Source: Cordia subcordata (lineage: Eukaryota > Streptophyta > Magnoliopsida > Boraginales > Cordiaceae). Taken from it: a stretch of 64,000 nucleotides of DNA. The notes beneath the pieces are model-generated. The model saw only the letters and a list, made by a program, of their open reading frames with translations. It searched no databases and was not told the DNA's origin. This document shows, in pieces, positions 23,257 through 35,978 of this stretch. The position numbers and the translations under genes are program-made. Each line of letters opens with the position of its first letter. Within the stretch, counting starts at the first letter, position 1. Where the stretch lies: assembly GCA_028554755.1 (NCBI GenBank), contig JAPTOF010000016.1, positions 7,663,001 through 7,727,000 on the forward strand, given 5' to 3'.

Positions 23257-23311
23257 GAGTGCAGGCTTTGAAAATCCACTCGACTATTTGTGTTGTTGCA
23301 TAGGCAGCAGG

Positions 23312-23323
23312 ATTATATATAGG
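23312..23323 (-). promoter_or_regulatory. Candidate TATA box of the polygalacturonase gene
   Basis: The minus strand reads CCTATATATAATC about 56-67 bases before the ATG at 23256, leaving room for a short 5' leader. Good consensus match, position plausible; the transcription start is unknown. Confidence 0.5.
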
Positions 23324-23404
23324 CTGCAAAAAGTACTGCTCAACCATTCCTTATCAACCCATACTTTTCCAACTTGTATAGTTTACTTACCTGGAATTAT
23401 GTAA

Positions 23405-25198
23405 GAAAATGACTGATATTATAAAATAAAAAAATTAAAACTAATTCTTGCTATATATCGAGGTTCGGTTTCTTCTAAGTTTCCAATAACTTCCTCAACG
23501 CAAACAACCATCTTGTAGCCCAGTTGGGTAAGGCCCGAGAGCCTCAAGAGGCACTTCAGGTCATGTTTGTTAATTTAAAAAGAATTATTTTCTTAATAAA
23601 AATGCTTTGTAATAAAACTTGCACAAGTATTTAGGTAAAGATTGCAATAAGTAAATATTAATGTGGACTTGGTCCATCTTTGAACTTATATATGACGAAA
23701 TTTTTGTGTATCGACCAGATTTTCTCGTCACAAATATTTCAATTTAAATTTTAAAATGTCACAAATATTTCAATCTAAATTTTAAAATGTATGTATACAT
23801 TTTTGGCGTAGCTTCAACTCAAATTGAAGGTCATTACTTTTCATGAAAATACGTCCAATCTAAGCAACTCGCTAGATGTTTTTGACTCACTAGATTTTTG
23901 TTGAGAAAAGAACCGTGTTAAAAGGAAGTCGATATAGAGCCAGAATAAAGCAAAGTTTTTCATTTACTCCAAGCAAAGGCCGTAAATGGCGTACCATCTT
24001 TCAAAAACCAGAACAAGATGCATAGTGATGTTTCTTTTTGTAGTATATTTGAGAATTTGAAGTCGAAAATTCAGAAATTCGAATCAATTTCGAACCATAT
24101 TCGTCTCTAGTTGTTGGGAAGATATTTGATGAATTATTTGAAAATTGGATTGAGCCCCCTCCAATGGGGTTGTTTTATGCTCTATACCTTGTTTTTTACA
24201 CTACTAGTGTTGGTTAGTACTTTACTAATGAAATTAATTTCTGTCGCTCTTTAAAAAAAAAAGGAAAAAGAAAATGCCTTCTCCTCTCCCCCTAAAAAAT
24301 ATGATGTATGAAATAAGGTGGGATTAATGATGATTTTTACTAATATATTTGTTATAGATATTTTTTTAATTATTAATAATAATTTCTCAATTAAATGTAT
24401 CGGTGGCTCGAATCCGGAACGTGTAAGTCTCAATTGAAGAGATCTTTGTTATATTTGAGTGCATGAATATGCAATAGTAGAGAAGCAATCCCACCTTCCA
24501 ATTGGTGAAAATATCCATCTTTATCTTGAGGATCATCTTTCCTTCTTTATTTCCTTTTTTCCGTTTCTCCATATTTGGCATCCACTACGCTCGTGGCCGA
24601 CCTAGAGCCTCCAAGATCACATTTGACCCTCTTTAGGGTATTCTTTCTTCAATTCAACATATGCATGCAGTAATTCGATTAAAAAAATTGTCGAACTCTA
24701 TTTTTTTTTTTTTTTTTTGCTTTGAGTTTGGTATCCCAAAACATATTAAACTCCAAACTAATCCCTATCGAAATGGAAACTGTGAAAAAAAAAAAAAATG
24801 AAGTACTCCCAACAAATACATTTCCCCAAATTTTTAACTCAAAATTTGAAAGCAACATCTTTGTCATTTATACTCATCATTAAAAAAAATTTATCAATAT
24901 TTAAGCTTTGGGACCAATCAAAATGTTTGTATCTAGACCTATATATGCGCATGTACGTAGTTGGTGGGATCTATACAAGCATGTCACGATTCCATTGTCG
25001 GGGTGTGAGTGGCCATTTTTGGTACCACGTGAGCACCTCTTTCATTCCCACCTTTCAATTCATACTATCATTAATTTATTTCACGGGTCATGGTCTAAGT
25101 GGAGGATATTGGCCCTCTGTATTACTCACACCATCACAAGACAAGATCAAAACACCATATGATTGTTTGGCTTTTTGTGAGGTGCCAACTACACACAC

Positions 25199-25205
<7 letters not shown>
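23405..25205. other. Intergenic, no gene recognised
   Basis: AT-rich. A TAGCCCAGTTGGG string at 23516-23528 resembles a tRNA/SINE box A, but no matching box B or cloverleaf was found. Frames in 24251-25334 are short and compositional. Confidence 0.4.
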
Positions 25206-25277
<72 letters not shown>

Positions 25278-25292
25278 ATATATATATATATG
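25206..25292. repeat. Long (TA)n microsatellite
   Basis: About 30 TA units (25207-25264), then TATG/TATA imperfect repeats. The Tyr-Ile frames across it are artefacts. Confidence 0.95.
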
Positions 25293-25604
25293 TATGTATG
25301 GAATAGCTTTCAGTCACATGCGTTGAATATATAAATAAATATATAGTACGTGGTGCTCCAATATTGAAATTGGTGAATTATTTGTATCATTTGCAACATT
25401 CTGTTACTAGTACCTAATTAACTTTTGGGATCCCAATAGCACATGCGAACCCAAACAATCTTTAGAGGTAGGTGACACGAAGATTTTGATTGAATATGTG
25501 TATATACCTGTGTGCACGCGCATGTGTATGTAGTTATCATAACCAATCATCCGTCGCTACCAGGTGATTAAGCCGAAGATTAGTTATTGGAGAAATTATT
25601 AAGT

Positions 25605-26130
25605 AATATTTTTTTTGGTCTAAAAATCCATTTCATTAATTATAAACAAAGCATTACAAGAGAAGTGCAAGCCTAAAGGACTGGACCTCACACCCATTTG
25701 GACCCAAGGAAAAGAAGGAAAAACAAAAAGACAACCAACCGAGCCAAAGCCCAACAAACAAAACACGCAGCGCACAAGACACTAGATCCAAGCCCAGAAT
25801 AATTAAACGCATGAGACATGGGCCAAAACCAATAGGCCCAAAGACACAACCAAACCCTAGAGCAAAGACTAAACAACCAACGGCAAAAGATGTGCACGCC
25901 GGAAAAGCAACCAAAGGATGAAGACACAGTCCCGTCATAATCAAATGGATCGTAGCATCAGCATCATACTTTGACGTCAGTAATGTTTCCAATACAGTGT
26001 CATCCCTAAAAAGTTCAAAAGGTCCTCTAACAACGTTTGCAAAAGTAGTACTAGAGAAGAAACTACACATAGTAGACAAGAATATGAGTTCAACGAGATT
26101 CATAAATCCAGGCAAAGGTTGAGTCCAAAA
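25605..26130 (-). mobile_element. Possible LINE 3'-end fragment with a 153-codon frame
   Basis: The minus strand has an uninterrupted frame 26115-25654 beginning MPGFMNLVELIFLSTMC, with a long hydrophobic Leu/Phe/Gly/Cys-rich C-terminal half. Just past its stop comes TTGTAATGCTTTGTTTATAA, then ATTAATGAAATGG and an A-rich end (poly-T on the plus strand at about 25610). That tail is typical of plant LINE 3' ends. GC content is higher than in the surroundings. I recognise no domain in the frame, so LINE origin is an inference from the tail. Confidence 0.35.
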
Positions 26131-26689
26131 AAATTTGACACCTAAATAGTCTAAACATCTCTGACGAAGGTAATTATCTCCCTTTTAGCATTATGTAATA
26201 CCAAAATGGATCTAAATTTAATTTACTTCATGCTTGATATAACCGCTCTTGTCTTTGGCACAAGGCTCTAACTAAGTGTTTAATTACGTCTTACATATTT
26301 TTCCATTGGGCCTTGGATAATGAATAACGGGTGGGAGGATAGTTTCGGTTTAAGATGCGGCAAACAGTGATCTCAAGTCTTCGAACTAGATCTAGAAATA
26401 CAGGCCATGAAGTTGATATGGATAAACCAGAAGTTAATTTTATAATCCTATCATTCTTTAGTCGGTCCTTAGTTTGCATGCCAATTCGACAATTTTTGTT
26501 CTTCTTTTTTATATTTTTTTTAGTTTTTGTCTCTCCTCTCCCTCTCCCATTCTTTTTTCATATTAGGATCCTCTCGTATCTAATGTGCTTTTATATTCAT
26601 ACGAGGAAAATCTTAACAATTATTGTCTAGATCATATCACCTCAGCTATTTATGAAATTTAAATTTTAAAAAAAGTATAAATTTTTTAA

Positions 26690-27425
26690 GGATAAAATGC
26701 ACCAAGCCCACTATGTTTTACAATAAGTGCACAACGGCCCCCTGTGGTTTAAAAGTTCCACAACATTCCCGTAAAAGTTTCACGGGACCCTCCTCTACCG
26801 TTTACACTCATCTAAGGGTGTTAAAATTTACAAATTAAATGTATTAATAACCTTACTCCACTACTTGTTTATTTTATTTTATTTTATTTTTGGTCAAACA
26901 CTTACATAACAATTAATAAAAAGAAATTCTGAAAACCCAAACATGTGTATCTCTCTCTAACATCAAGCCTTACATAAAATAAAAATCCCTTAGTTAATTT
27001 TTGCCCAAATTTCTCAAACACCAAAACCTTAGATGCTTAAAACAGAGACTGGACGTCCTTTTAAACGATCTAATGTAATTTTTGAAGTGCCCTGGAAAAG
27101 ATTTTTTTAATAGTAATTTTGAGCAGAGATTGACCCATCTAAAATTGTTTACTAGCAATTCGGTTTTTTTCGCTTTGAGTATTAAAAAAAGTTTTATAAT
27201 TTTATTTTATTTTAATTTTTGTTTTCTTTGGAATGGGGGTTGAAATGATCTTATTAAAGTTATTAATATTTTTTTATTGTAAATTTTAACACCATTAAAG
27301 AAGTGTAGATAGCAAAAGGGATCTTGTGGACTTTTATTCGCCATAAAGGGTTGTTGTGGAACTTTTAAAACTATAAATGAGTGTTGTGCACTGTAAACCA
27401 CAAGGGGGTCTAATATATTTTACCC
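26690..27425. mobile_element. MULE-type non-autonomous element with long TIRs
   Basis: 736 bp. The termini are GGATAAAATGCACCAAGCCC and, reverse-complemented, GGGTAAAATATATTAGACCC; similarity continues for about 80 bases on each side (for example AAAAGTTCCACAACA in both arms). It is flanked by ATTTTTTAA at 26681-26689 and ATTTTTTGA at 27426-27434, a 9-bp target duplication with one mismatch, which is the Mutator hallmark. The interior is non-coding. Confidence 0.75.
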
Positions 27426-27434
27426 ATTTTTTGA

Positions 27435-28197
27435 AATACTTTTTTCTCACTGTCAGTATCCATCTTTTTTGTGATTTGCATTTCATGAATGTATAGTATG
27501 ATATGGTCCACACATTAATGATTAAGATTTTTCTCTCATATCAATATAAGAGAAATTAATGATACAAGAAGATCCTAATTTCCCCTTTTTTTCATGAATG
27601 GCTAAGGACCATGTGTGCTACTTTTGTAACGCTCTAGATTAATTTAGAAAAAATGATAAACTTAGGAACACGTAGTCCTTAATGTTTGCGAATTGTTATT
27701 CCATTGATCCACCCATTAATTCAACGTCAAAAGTGGCAAGAAAGGTGACATGCCACTAATATGACCCTTTATCGAAGGATAAAATGATAAAAGAAAAAAA
27801 TTCAAAATATTTAAAAAGTCCCAAAATTGATCCTAACATTAACATAAAAATAGTCTAAGATAACATTTTTAAAAAGGACAAACTGTGTAAATTCATAAAA
27901 GACCAATTTCAGAGGAACAAACATGAGAAAATATAGAATAATCCTTATTTTCTTAGTTACTTGTCGCCTATGATCTCATATGAACGCAATGAATCAACAA
28001 AAAAAATTAGGACATGAATAAAGAAATAAATAACAGTATCTAAATAAAGTGATTCTAGGTCATTACATATAATTACTTCACCCATTTACAATTTTAGATT
28101 ACGGGGAAAAAATATCAAGGCCCGCTTTACATGGTTGGCTTTGTAACATTTTTTCCCCTTAAGAGTATATTGGTTATTTTGCCATAAATTGGACAGG

Positions 28198-28199
<2 letters not shown>
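27435..28199. other. Intergenic, no gene recognised
   Basis: AT-rich sequence without supported coding frames, RNA genes or clear repeat termini. Confidence 0.4.

Positions 28200-28241
<42 letters not shown>
28200..28241. repeat. (TA)n microsatellite
   Basis: About 20 AT units. Confidence 0.95.
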
Positions 28242-28247
<6 letters not shown>

Positions 28248-29999
28248 GTATTGACTAGAGTACAGGTATATCAGTGGCTCCTCAAATATTTCCGCTACTT
28301 TTAACATTAACTGATGGAGAGTATCAATGAAGTAATATTTTTACAAGCATTAGGGATTATTTATACTTTTGTAACACTGTGGACTAAATTGGAAATGATG
28401 GTAAATATTCAATTAAAAAAAACTTAAGAATAAATGGTAATTTCACTACAAAATAACGAGAAATAGTCGACGATTTTACAATATAGGTAAAGGTTTAGAT
28501 AATATATAGATATATTATTATGCAAAATAATTAATGAATATATTCTTAGCTTGATTAATAAATCGTATGATGATAAACTCCAATAATAAGGAAGGTTCAT
28601 GGTTCGAGCAGTGCATGAAGCATGGTGTGTTTTTTTCCCCCCCCTAGAATTAGATATAGACAGTGTTTTAAATAACCGACTCTCATAGTGGTGGCAGTTT
28701 TAAAATAGGTGACACCCATATAGCTAGCAGTAAAATCATCGCCTATTACCTACTTTTTTTAAAAGTAATTAAAGACTGATTATACTCCTTTTATGACATT
28801 AGAAACAAATAGAAAAATAGTAAACATTAGGGACGATTAATAATATTTGCCCCTTCATTTTTCATTCTTTCCTCTACCTCACTTTTTTCTTTCTGTCGTC
28901 ATGGTGATTAATCACTGCCACGATAATGATGATGTTTATATAGAGGTTGATCTTGGATATTTGTTCAGTAGGGATTAAAAATATTTGTGGATTTCAATAC
29001 TCATGTACATATACATACATATATATATATATATATATCTTTTTCAATTGCGATAAATTAGTTTTCAGACTATAATTATTATTTAAACAATATGCTTACT
29101 ATTTTAAAGGAAATAAAATTGAGATAGAGTTTTTTTTTTTTTATATACAATGTTTATTTTCTTTGTTTCTTTTCTTTTCATGGCAATCGTCAATGGAGTT
29201 TTCAGTAGCTTAACTTTCTTCATCAATTCGAAATTAAATGAGAGATCTTTTGTTGTTGAAGATAGAGAAGAAATTCTACTGTCCTTCTATCATGAGATTA
29301 TTTTCATTTGTAAGGCATTTTCCAAAAGAGAAAGAATGATAAAAGAGCAAACCTTAATTAAGGGTGAAAAAGGAAACAGAAAAAGACAGAGAGAACAAAA
29401 TTTGTTTTGCTCGCATGTCAATTAGGAGGTGATAATTGAATGATAAAAATAAAGTGACATGTAGCATTGCTTTACCGAATATCTAATTTGCTAAATTCCA
29501 TCAATCAAAATATCATGTGCTCATTAAATATCATTAACAAAAGAAATAAAAACAACATATATATACGAATATATATGTGTAAGAATAAACCCAAAAAACC
29601 TGTTTTTTTTTTTAAATGTCGCTGATAAAAATAAAGAAACACAAGAGAGAAATATATATAGCCCTCAATTAGTGAAAAACAACTCTCTCGTCCCTGAATA
29701 ATGATTACTTTTATTTATTGCTATTTTTAAAAAAAAAGTTTGTTAATTATATTTAATAATTTTTGTGTCCGCATTTTCATATTTAATGAGCGATGAATTT
29801 CCTTCTTCACCTCCTTAAATATTTTGAGACAATTTATTTTTATCACTCACGTTAGCTGATTACGTTCTTACAGTGCCAGTGAACCGCAGAAGACAATGAT
29901 ATATGAAAGAATTACAACTAATATTTTTGTATTTTCTTCTTATTTATGCATATTCTATTGTTTACTTTTGTAGAATATATCTGTGTTCACAGTTTTGAA
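28242..29999. other. Intergenic, no gene recognised
   Basis: AT-rich. A short (TA)n lies at about 29017-29038. The 91-codon frame at 29150-29425 starts with a hydrophobic stretch and is Lys/Arg/Glu-rich at the end; I could not link it to a family. Confidence 0.35.
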
Positions 30000-30257
30000 C
30001 TGGTCTACTATCATAGGGGTACAAATGCCTACTCCTTGAATCCCTCGCTATGAAATTCTAGCCACCAAGATGCATTTTATGCCTGGTACTGACGTGAAAT
30101 ATCCTTATAGGTAATGATTTTTTTTTTTTTTTTGTTGTGTTCTGCACTTTGTGCTTACTGGTCATATATGGTTGGTTGGCCTATTGCGGGGACTGGGGAA
30201 TCAAGTGGGACAAGCCTTCGACACTGTCACAAGTGGTATCAATGCCAAGTTAGCGAA
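30000..30257. repeat. Dispersed repeat into which the Copia element inserted
   Basis: Contains ATGCATTTTATGCCTGG, TCCTTATAGGTAAT, GCACTTTGTGCTTAC and ATGGTTGGTTGGCCTAT in this order. The same order recurs at about 51650-51900 (ATGCATTTTGTGTTTGG, TCCTTATAGGTAATC, TGCTTTGTGCATAC, ATGGTTGATTAACCTAT). Family unknown; probably an older retroelement. Confidence 0.5.
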
Positions 30258-30262
30258 TCAAC
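30258..30262. repeat. Copia target-site duplication, left copy (TCAAC)
   Basis: TCAAC is directly repeated at 41016-41020, right after the 3' LTR, which fixes the outer limits of the element. Confidence 0.75.
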
Positions 30263-31511
30263 ATTTGAATTTATAGTTTTTGACATGCAAGTCAAAGCTA
30301 CATTTGACTCATTTACTAGGTCAGGTCCCGCTCATCAAACGGGTCAATGCTTGATACCATTACGATCCTCGTTCTGACTAGGTGAACATTTACATGTCAA
30401 AAACGGATTTAAGATGAATGAGAAATTTGCCACCAAAGTTAGGTGAAAATTTATTTTGGTTGCTTGGGTTTAGGTTTGTGTGGGATGGAATCTCATATAG
30501 AAACTTTATAAGCCTTTTGCTCTATTTATATATGGAATCTTTTTTGGGGTATGCTAACAAGGAGTATGGAAGGAACTATACATAGTGGGTATAATGCTAA
30601 AAAACCACCACACATGCGCACATGCAACACGGCCAGTTGGGCTGGGTTAAAGGATGCGACGTAAGTGTGGCCCACATTTTCACTCCAGGTTAATCTTTTT
30701 GAGCAAATTCTTAGTCATGATTACCCAAATTTCTAAAGGACATAACGGAAATCATTTCAGCTTGACGTTAAAACTCTCTAGATGGTGTTCTTCACTTTTA
30801 ACTGTTGGAGAACAACTTTGCTTATTTTCAACTCGTTTTTGGCTGTTGCAAGAGCAGTTGCTATGCCCCACTGAATGAGGTTTTATCTGATCACTTCTTC
30901 TTCTCAGTCACCATTACCCGAATTTCTAAAGGACACAACAGAAATCATTTAAGCTTGGGGCTAAAGCTCTCTAAAACATATTCTGCACGTTTTGACTGTT
31001 GGAGAGCAGTTTTGCTTATTTTCAACCCGTTTTTTGTTGTTACAAGATCAGTTTCAATGCCCCATTGAATGAGGTTTTATCTGATCACTCCTCTTTATCA
31101 CCTATAAATAGCAGATTTCTGAAGGCATTTTATATACGTATATTGTTGCACAGACTTTCCCAACATATTGCAAACTTTTTAGCTTTTTGTAGGCATAAAT
31201 TCTAAGCATACACAGAGAGAGTTCTATGCTCCTATTCGCTAGCCCTTGAATTTGTGTGCTACCAAATATAAGAGGTAAAGTTATTGTATCCTAGGAAGGA
31301 GATGCCATAGCCTTTAGCATCGAGTGAAAAGGCATAAATCCCTTAAGGAGAACGATACATTCAAGCCTTGACTTCTAATTTCCGTATTCTTTATTTTATT
31401 TTCTACTTTCCAGTTTCATTATTTTTATTTTCTCACAACCTGATTTGTTTCTATTATCAATAAGATTCAGTTTATATTCAGTTTTTGCTTATTTTGTTGT
31501 TTTGTCTAACA
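30263..31511 (+). mobile_element. 5' LTR of a Copia retrotransposon
   Basis: Aligns along its length with 39941-41015: TTTTTGACATRCAAGTCAAAGC near the start, AGAAACTTTATAAGCCTTTTGC in the middle, and TTGTTGTTTTGTCTAACA at the end. It ends in CA. The first two bases are AT where the other LTR has the canonical TG. The 1249-base length exceeds the 3' LTR (1075) because of a 193-bp internal tandem duplication. The LTRs differ at many sites, mostly transitions by eye, so the insertion is old. Confidence 0.85.
30713..31098 (+). repeat. 193-bp tandem duplication inside the 5' LTR
   Basis: Copy 1 (30713-30905) and copy 2 (30906-31098) both run from AGTCA, through ATTTCTAAAGGACA, AAATCATTT, TTGGAGA, TTGCTTATTTTCAAC and ATGAGGTTTTATCTGATCAC. 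The 3' LTR has the segment once. The copies are now diverged. Confidence 0.8.
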
Positions 31512-31739
31512 ATCTTAAGGGATTTAACTATTTTTTTTTCTTAATATACGGGTTTGAGAACTGTATTACCTATTGCTTATAGTTTCAAATCTATATCACA
31601 AGTTCCTTTTGAACTTATGCAAGGTTGGAAAGACTGTGGTATCTATTGCTTATAGTCTCCAAACTTGTTTTAAACAGAAACTGATATTTCTATATCTTTG
31701 GCTTTGATTGTGGGATACTAACTTGTGTTGTTTGAGTGT

Positions 31740-34700
31740 AGAATGACCTTAGCTTTGAACTATGTCTGGAAATAAAAAGAACCAAACCCAACTGGAAATA
31801 ATGAACAAGTTCAGTTTATGGATAACACACAAACTTGGAACGTTGGGACAAGTGTGATTGGGGTATCGATTGATATCCAAAATGTTACTGCTGCAAGGAA
31901 TAGCTCCACTGTGCTTATTAGAAATATCCCTGCTAGAGTTTCTCCTACGGGAGTAATTAGGACTGTTGGAACGTTTTTGACAAACAATAATATGACTGTA
32001 TGGGTTCTTGGGGTTGTGCAAGGATTTGGTGGCTTTGGTACCGGGATTGGATTTGGTCAAGGCTTTGGCTCATTTGGGCAAGCTATCAATGATGTAGCCG
32101 TTGTTGGGTCGAGCAATGGTTTTGAAGGGGCTGCAAACATTGCTGGTCCAAGCAATCCTTTCAGGGGCAAGTTTGTGTTTGAGATAACCAACTATGCATC
32201 TTTACCACAACAAAAGCCAGAGAAGTTTACGGGCAAAGATTACAAGCTCTGGCAACTTCAATAGAGTTCTATCTCACTACCTTGGGGTTATTCACGTATA
32301 TATATCAAGATGCTCCAGCATTAAGAGATAATTCAGATATGTAGATGGTGGCGGCAGTGGATGCTTGGAAGCACTACAACTTTCTTTGCTGGAATTATAT
32401 TTTGAATAGCTTAGATAATTCATTGTATAAAGCGTATGTTAAATGTAAAATGACAAATGAAATATTGGTGTCATTAGAGGAAAAATATGAGCTAGAAAGT
32501 ACAAGCACGAAGAAATTTGTGGTAACTAGGTTTCTAGAATTCTCTAGGATAGATTCTAAACTAGTAATGTCCCAGGCGCAAAAGTATCAACTGATCATCC
32601 AAGAGCTTCATGCTAAGTAGATGCCATAAATTGAGTAGTTCCAGGTAATGACTTTAATCGATAAATTGCCTCCTGGGTGGAAGGAGTTCAAGAATCACCT
32701 CAAACACAAGCATTAGGAAATGACTATGAAGAACTTAATCTTGCGGCTGAGAATTGAGGAAGAAAACTGCTCTCAAGTGGCAAATAAGGTATCCATAGTG
32801 GAATAAACTCTAAAGCTCATGTGGTGGAGCACAGTACTAACCCAAACAAGAAGAGAAAGTTTACAAACCAAGCCAATCAGAAAGGTAAGGGCAAAGTAGT
32901 TGCTCAAAGATCTAGCAACAAATAGTCCAGTGGGCCATAATACATCTGTGACCAAAAAGGCCACAAGGTGAAGGACTGTAGATTTTGCAAAAAGAAGGCC
33001 TTTGCAAATATAGTGGATGGGTTGGGAGAAGACGTGTCAAATTTGAATATTTCAAAGGTGGTGTCTGAGGTAAAGTCACACTTTCTGTGCTTTTTAATGT
33101 CAATAAGGTCTTAATAAAGAAAGGATAGGACTTTGTTGCCAAGGACTATCTCTATGAGATGATGTATAAATTAAATGTTTGAGCCCAAGTCCCAAATGAG
33201 AATGTAACTACTAGGCCTTTTGGCCAAAATGAAATGAATAAAATCATTCCTTCTGCTTATTTTCTGAGTCTCCTACTTTATGACACGAACGTTTGGGACA
33301 TGTGTATTATGATTCCTTAAACAAACTTGTTAAATAGCCTAATCCATGGTATGGATTTTACTAGCATTAAAAATATGAAGTTCGTGTGAAATCAAAATTG
33401 ACTAGAACATCTTTCAAATCAGTAGAAAGAATCACGAAACCTCTTGAGCTAATTCATAATGGCATTTATGACTTAAAACTTGTGGAAACTAGAGGTGGTA
33501 AGAAGTATTTTATAACTTTTGTCGATGGCTGTATAAGGTATTGCTATGTTTACTTGCTTAGATCCAACGATGAAGCTTTGGATGCTTTCAAACTATACCA
33601 AGTTGAGGTAGAAAATCAACTAGGCAAAAAGATCAAAACTTTGAAAAATGATAGAGGCGGAAAATATGTATATCCCTTTGAATCTTATTCTACTAAACAA
33701 GGGATAATACATCAAATCACTGCTCCTTATTCTCTATAACAAAATGGTGCTGCTGAACACAAGCATAGAACTCTCAAAGAAATGATAAACGCCTTATTGA
33801 TAAACTCGAGTTTATCTCAGAACTTGTAGGAATGAGTGGTCCTAAATGAAAATCATGTTTTAAATAAAATACCCCACAAGAAATTAAAAAGACTCCATAT
33901 GAACTATGATAAAGTTGATCACCTTTTTACAAATATCTAAAGGTATAGGGATGTTTGGCTAAGGTAGGAGTTCTAACTCCAAAAATGGTTAAAATTGGGT
34001 CTAAGATAGTAAATTATATTTTCATTGGATATGCGCAAAATAGTGCTTTCTATAGATTTCTAGTGCACAAGTTAGAAATATTTGACATCTATGAAAATAT
34101 AGTCACTGAATCACGGAATGCTGAGTTTTTTGAAGCAACATTTTCGTTTAGAAGGCCATGGGAACCAAGTTTTTCTGAACCAGGTTCGTCTAAAAGAACA
34201 CTTGACCACTCAAATACAGATAAAGAGATTGCAAGTGATGAACCTAGACGTAGTAAAAAGGCAAGGACATCTATGTCATTTGGGCCTAACTTTTTAACTT
34301 TCGTGTTAGAAAGTGAGCCCAGAACCTTCAAGGAAGCCAAGTCTACTCCCGAGACACCTCTTTGGAAAGAGGTAGTGAATAGTGAAATTGAGTCCATCAT
34401 GCACAACCATACATGAGAGTTGGTAGATCTACCTCCTGGGATTAAACCTTTAGGGTGTAAATGAATCTTCAAGAGAAAGATGAAAGCTGATGGATCAACT
34501 GATAAGTATAAGGCTCAGTTGCTCATAAAAGGATATAGCCAAAAAAAGGGTTTACATTATTTTGACACTTATTCACTGGTTACAAGAATAACCTCCATCC
34601 AGATGTTGATTGTTATTGTAGCTCTTTACAATCTAAAGATCCATCAAATGGATGTAAAAATGGCTTTTTTGAATAGGGAACTTAAGGAGGAAATCTACAT

Positions 34701-35346
34701 AGAATAACCTAAAGTGTTTGTTGTTCTAGGTCAAGAGAAAAAGTTTTGTAAGCTTGTGAAATCTCTTTACTGATTGAAACAAGCACCTAAGCAATGGCAT
34801 GAGAAATTTGATCAAGTCATTCTTGCAAATGGCTTTAAAATTAACGAGTATGACAAATGTGTCCACTGCCAAGGCACATATCAAAGTTTCGTCATTGTTT
34901 GTCTTTATGTAGATGACATGCTTATTATGGCAAGAGATAATGAAGCGATTGTGTCTACCAAGAAAATGCTTTCCCTAAATTTTGAAATGAAAGACATGGG
35001 TGTTACAGATATGATCCTAGGTATAAAAATCATGGAGACACCCAATGGTCCGGCCTTGACTCAGTCTTGTTATATTGAAAAAAGATTGGATAGATTTAAT
35101 AAAGGTGATAATGGGATCGCAAAAACTCCTCTAGATGTAAGTGTATATCTGACGAAAAACACGAGTGAAAGGGGTATCTCAACTATAATATTCTCAGATT
35201 ATAGGGAGTCTAATATACATAATGAATTGTACAAGACCCGACATAGCTTGTGTAGTAAATAGGCTAAGTATATAGCTTGTACGTTAAATAGGCTAAGTAA
35301 GTGTACTATTAATCTAAGTCAAGAACATTGGGTTGCTATTGTTAAG
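31740..35346 (+). pseudogene. Decayed Copia gag-pol (gag, integrase, reverse transcriptase)
   Basis: The order is Ty1/Copia: gag first, integrase before reverse transcriptase. Around 31818-32264 is a Gly/Phe-rich gag N-terminus ending in KFTGKDYKLW, the usual Copia gag entry motif; gag continues at 32345-32620. A zinc-knuckle relic CDQKGHKVKDC is near 32950-32980. A pre-integrase segment (NLIHGMDFTSIKNMKF in two frames) is near 33330-33380, and the integrase core at 33400-33830 has DLK, KNDRGGKY and QNGAAEHKHRTLKE. RT spans about 34430-35110 with QMDVKMAFLN and YVDD at 34906-34917. The protease is not recognisable. Many in-frame stops and frameshifts; not functional. The body stops abruptly at 35346 in the region after RT, where the Gypsy LTR begins. 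Confidence 0.85.
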
Positions 35347-35929
35347 TGATGTGGGTGCTTTTGGAGCGTTAATTACATGATTTGAAGTGTGTTTGAGCGA
35401 GTATTTTGGTGCTAATTTTGTCTATTTCGAGTTTCTGAGTGCTCATTGATTCTCATTAAGTGTTTGTGTGTGGTGTGTCATTTTTTCTATTTTTTAATTT
35501 TTTTTATTTCTTTTCTTTAGTAATTCTGATTAATTAAGAATTAGGTAATAAAATTAATTAGTAATTTGGTTTCGGTAGTTAAATTAAATTAGTAGTTAGG
35601 CTTAATTAATTTTCATTAAATAGGTTACGACATTATTAGGTTAGAATTTATTTATTTAGTATAAGGATTTTTTTTAGAGTAATTAATAATTAGTTAGAAT
35701 AATTATAGGCTAGTTATTTAGTAAAAAAAATAAAAGAAAAAAATAATAATGACCATGTATATATTATACATTATATATTATATATATTATATTGTATATA
35801 TTTTACATATAACATACACACACGCACAGCACACATTATAAACTTATATGTAATATACTATTATTATTATAATAATATATTCCAACCCCTAGCCCCACTT
35901 CTTTGACCAAAAAGAAAACCTATACCCCA

Positions 35930-35978
<49 letters not shown>

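Noticed and set aside
23500..23570. tRNA or SINE head (TAGCCCAGTTGGG, box A-like)
   Set aside because: No matching box B, no cloverleaf stems and no poly-A or T-run tail at a fitting distance.
25206..25292. CRISPR-like or other structured array
   Set aside because: Simple TA/TATG microsatellite, without repeats separated by unique spacers; plant nuclear DNA.
24798..25334. 178-codon plus-strand frame
   Set aside because: Ends in a long Tyr-Ile run from (TA)n; no domain in the remainder.
28595..28630. Box B-like GGTTCGAGC string
   Set aside because: No box A upstream and no tRNA fold; single short match expected by chance.
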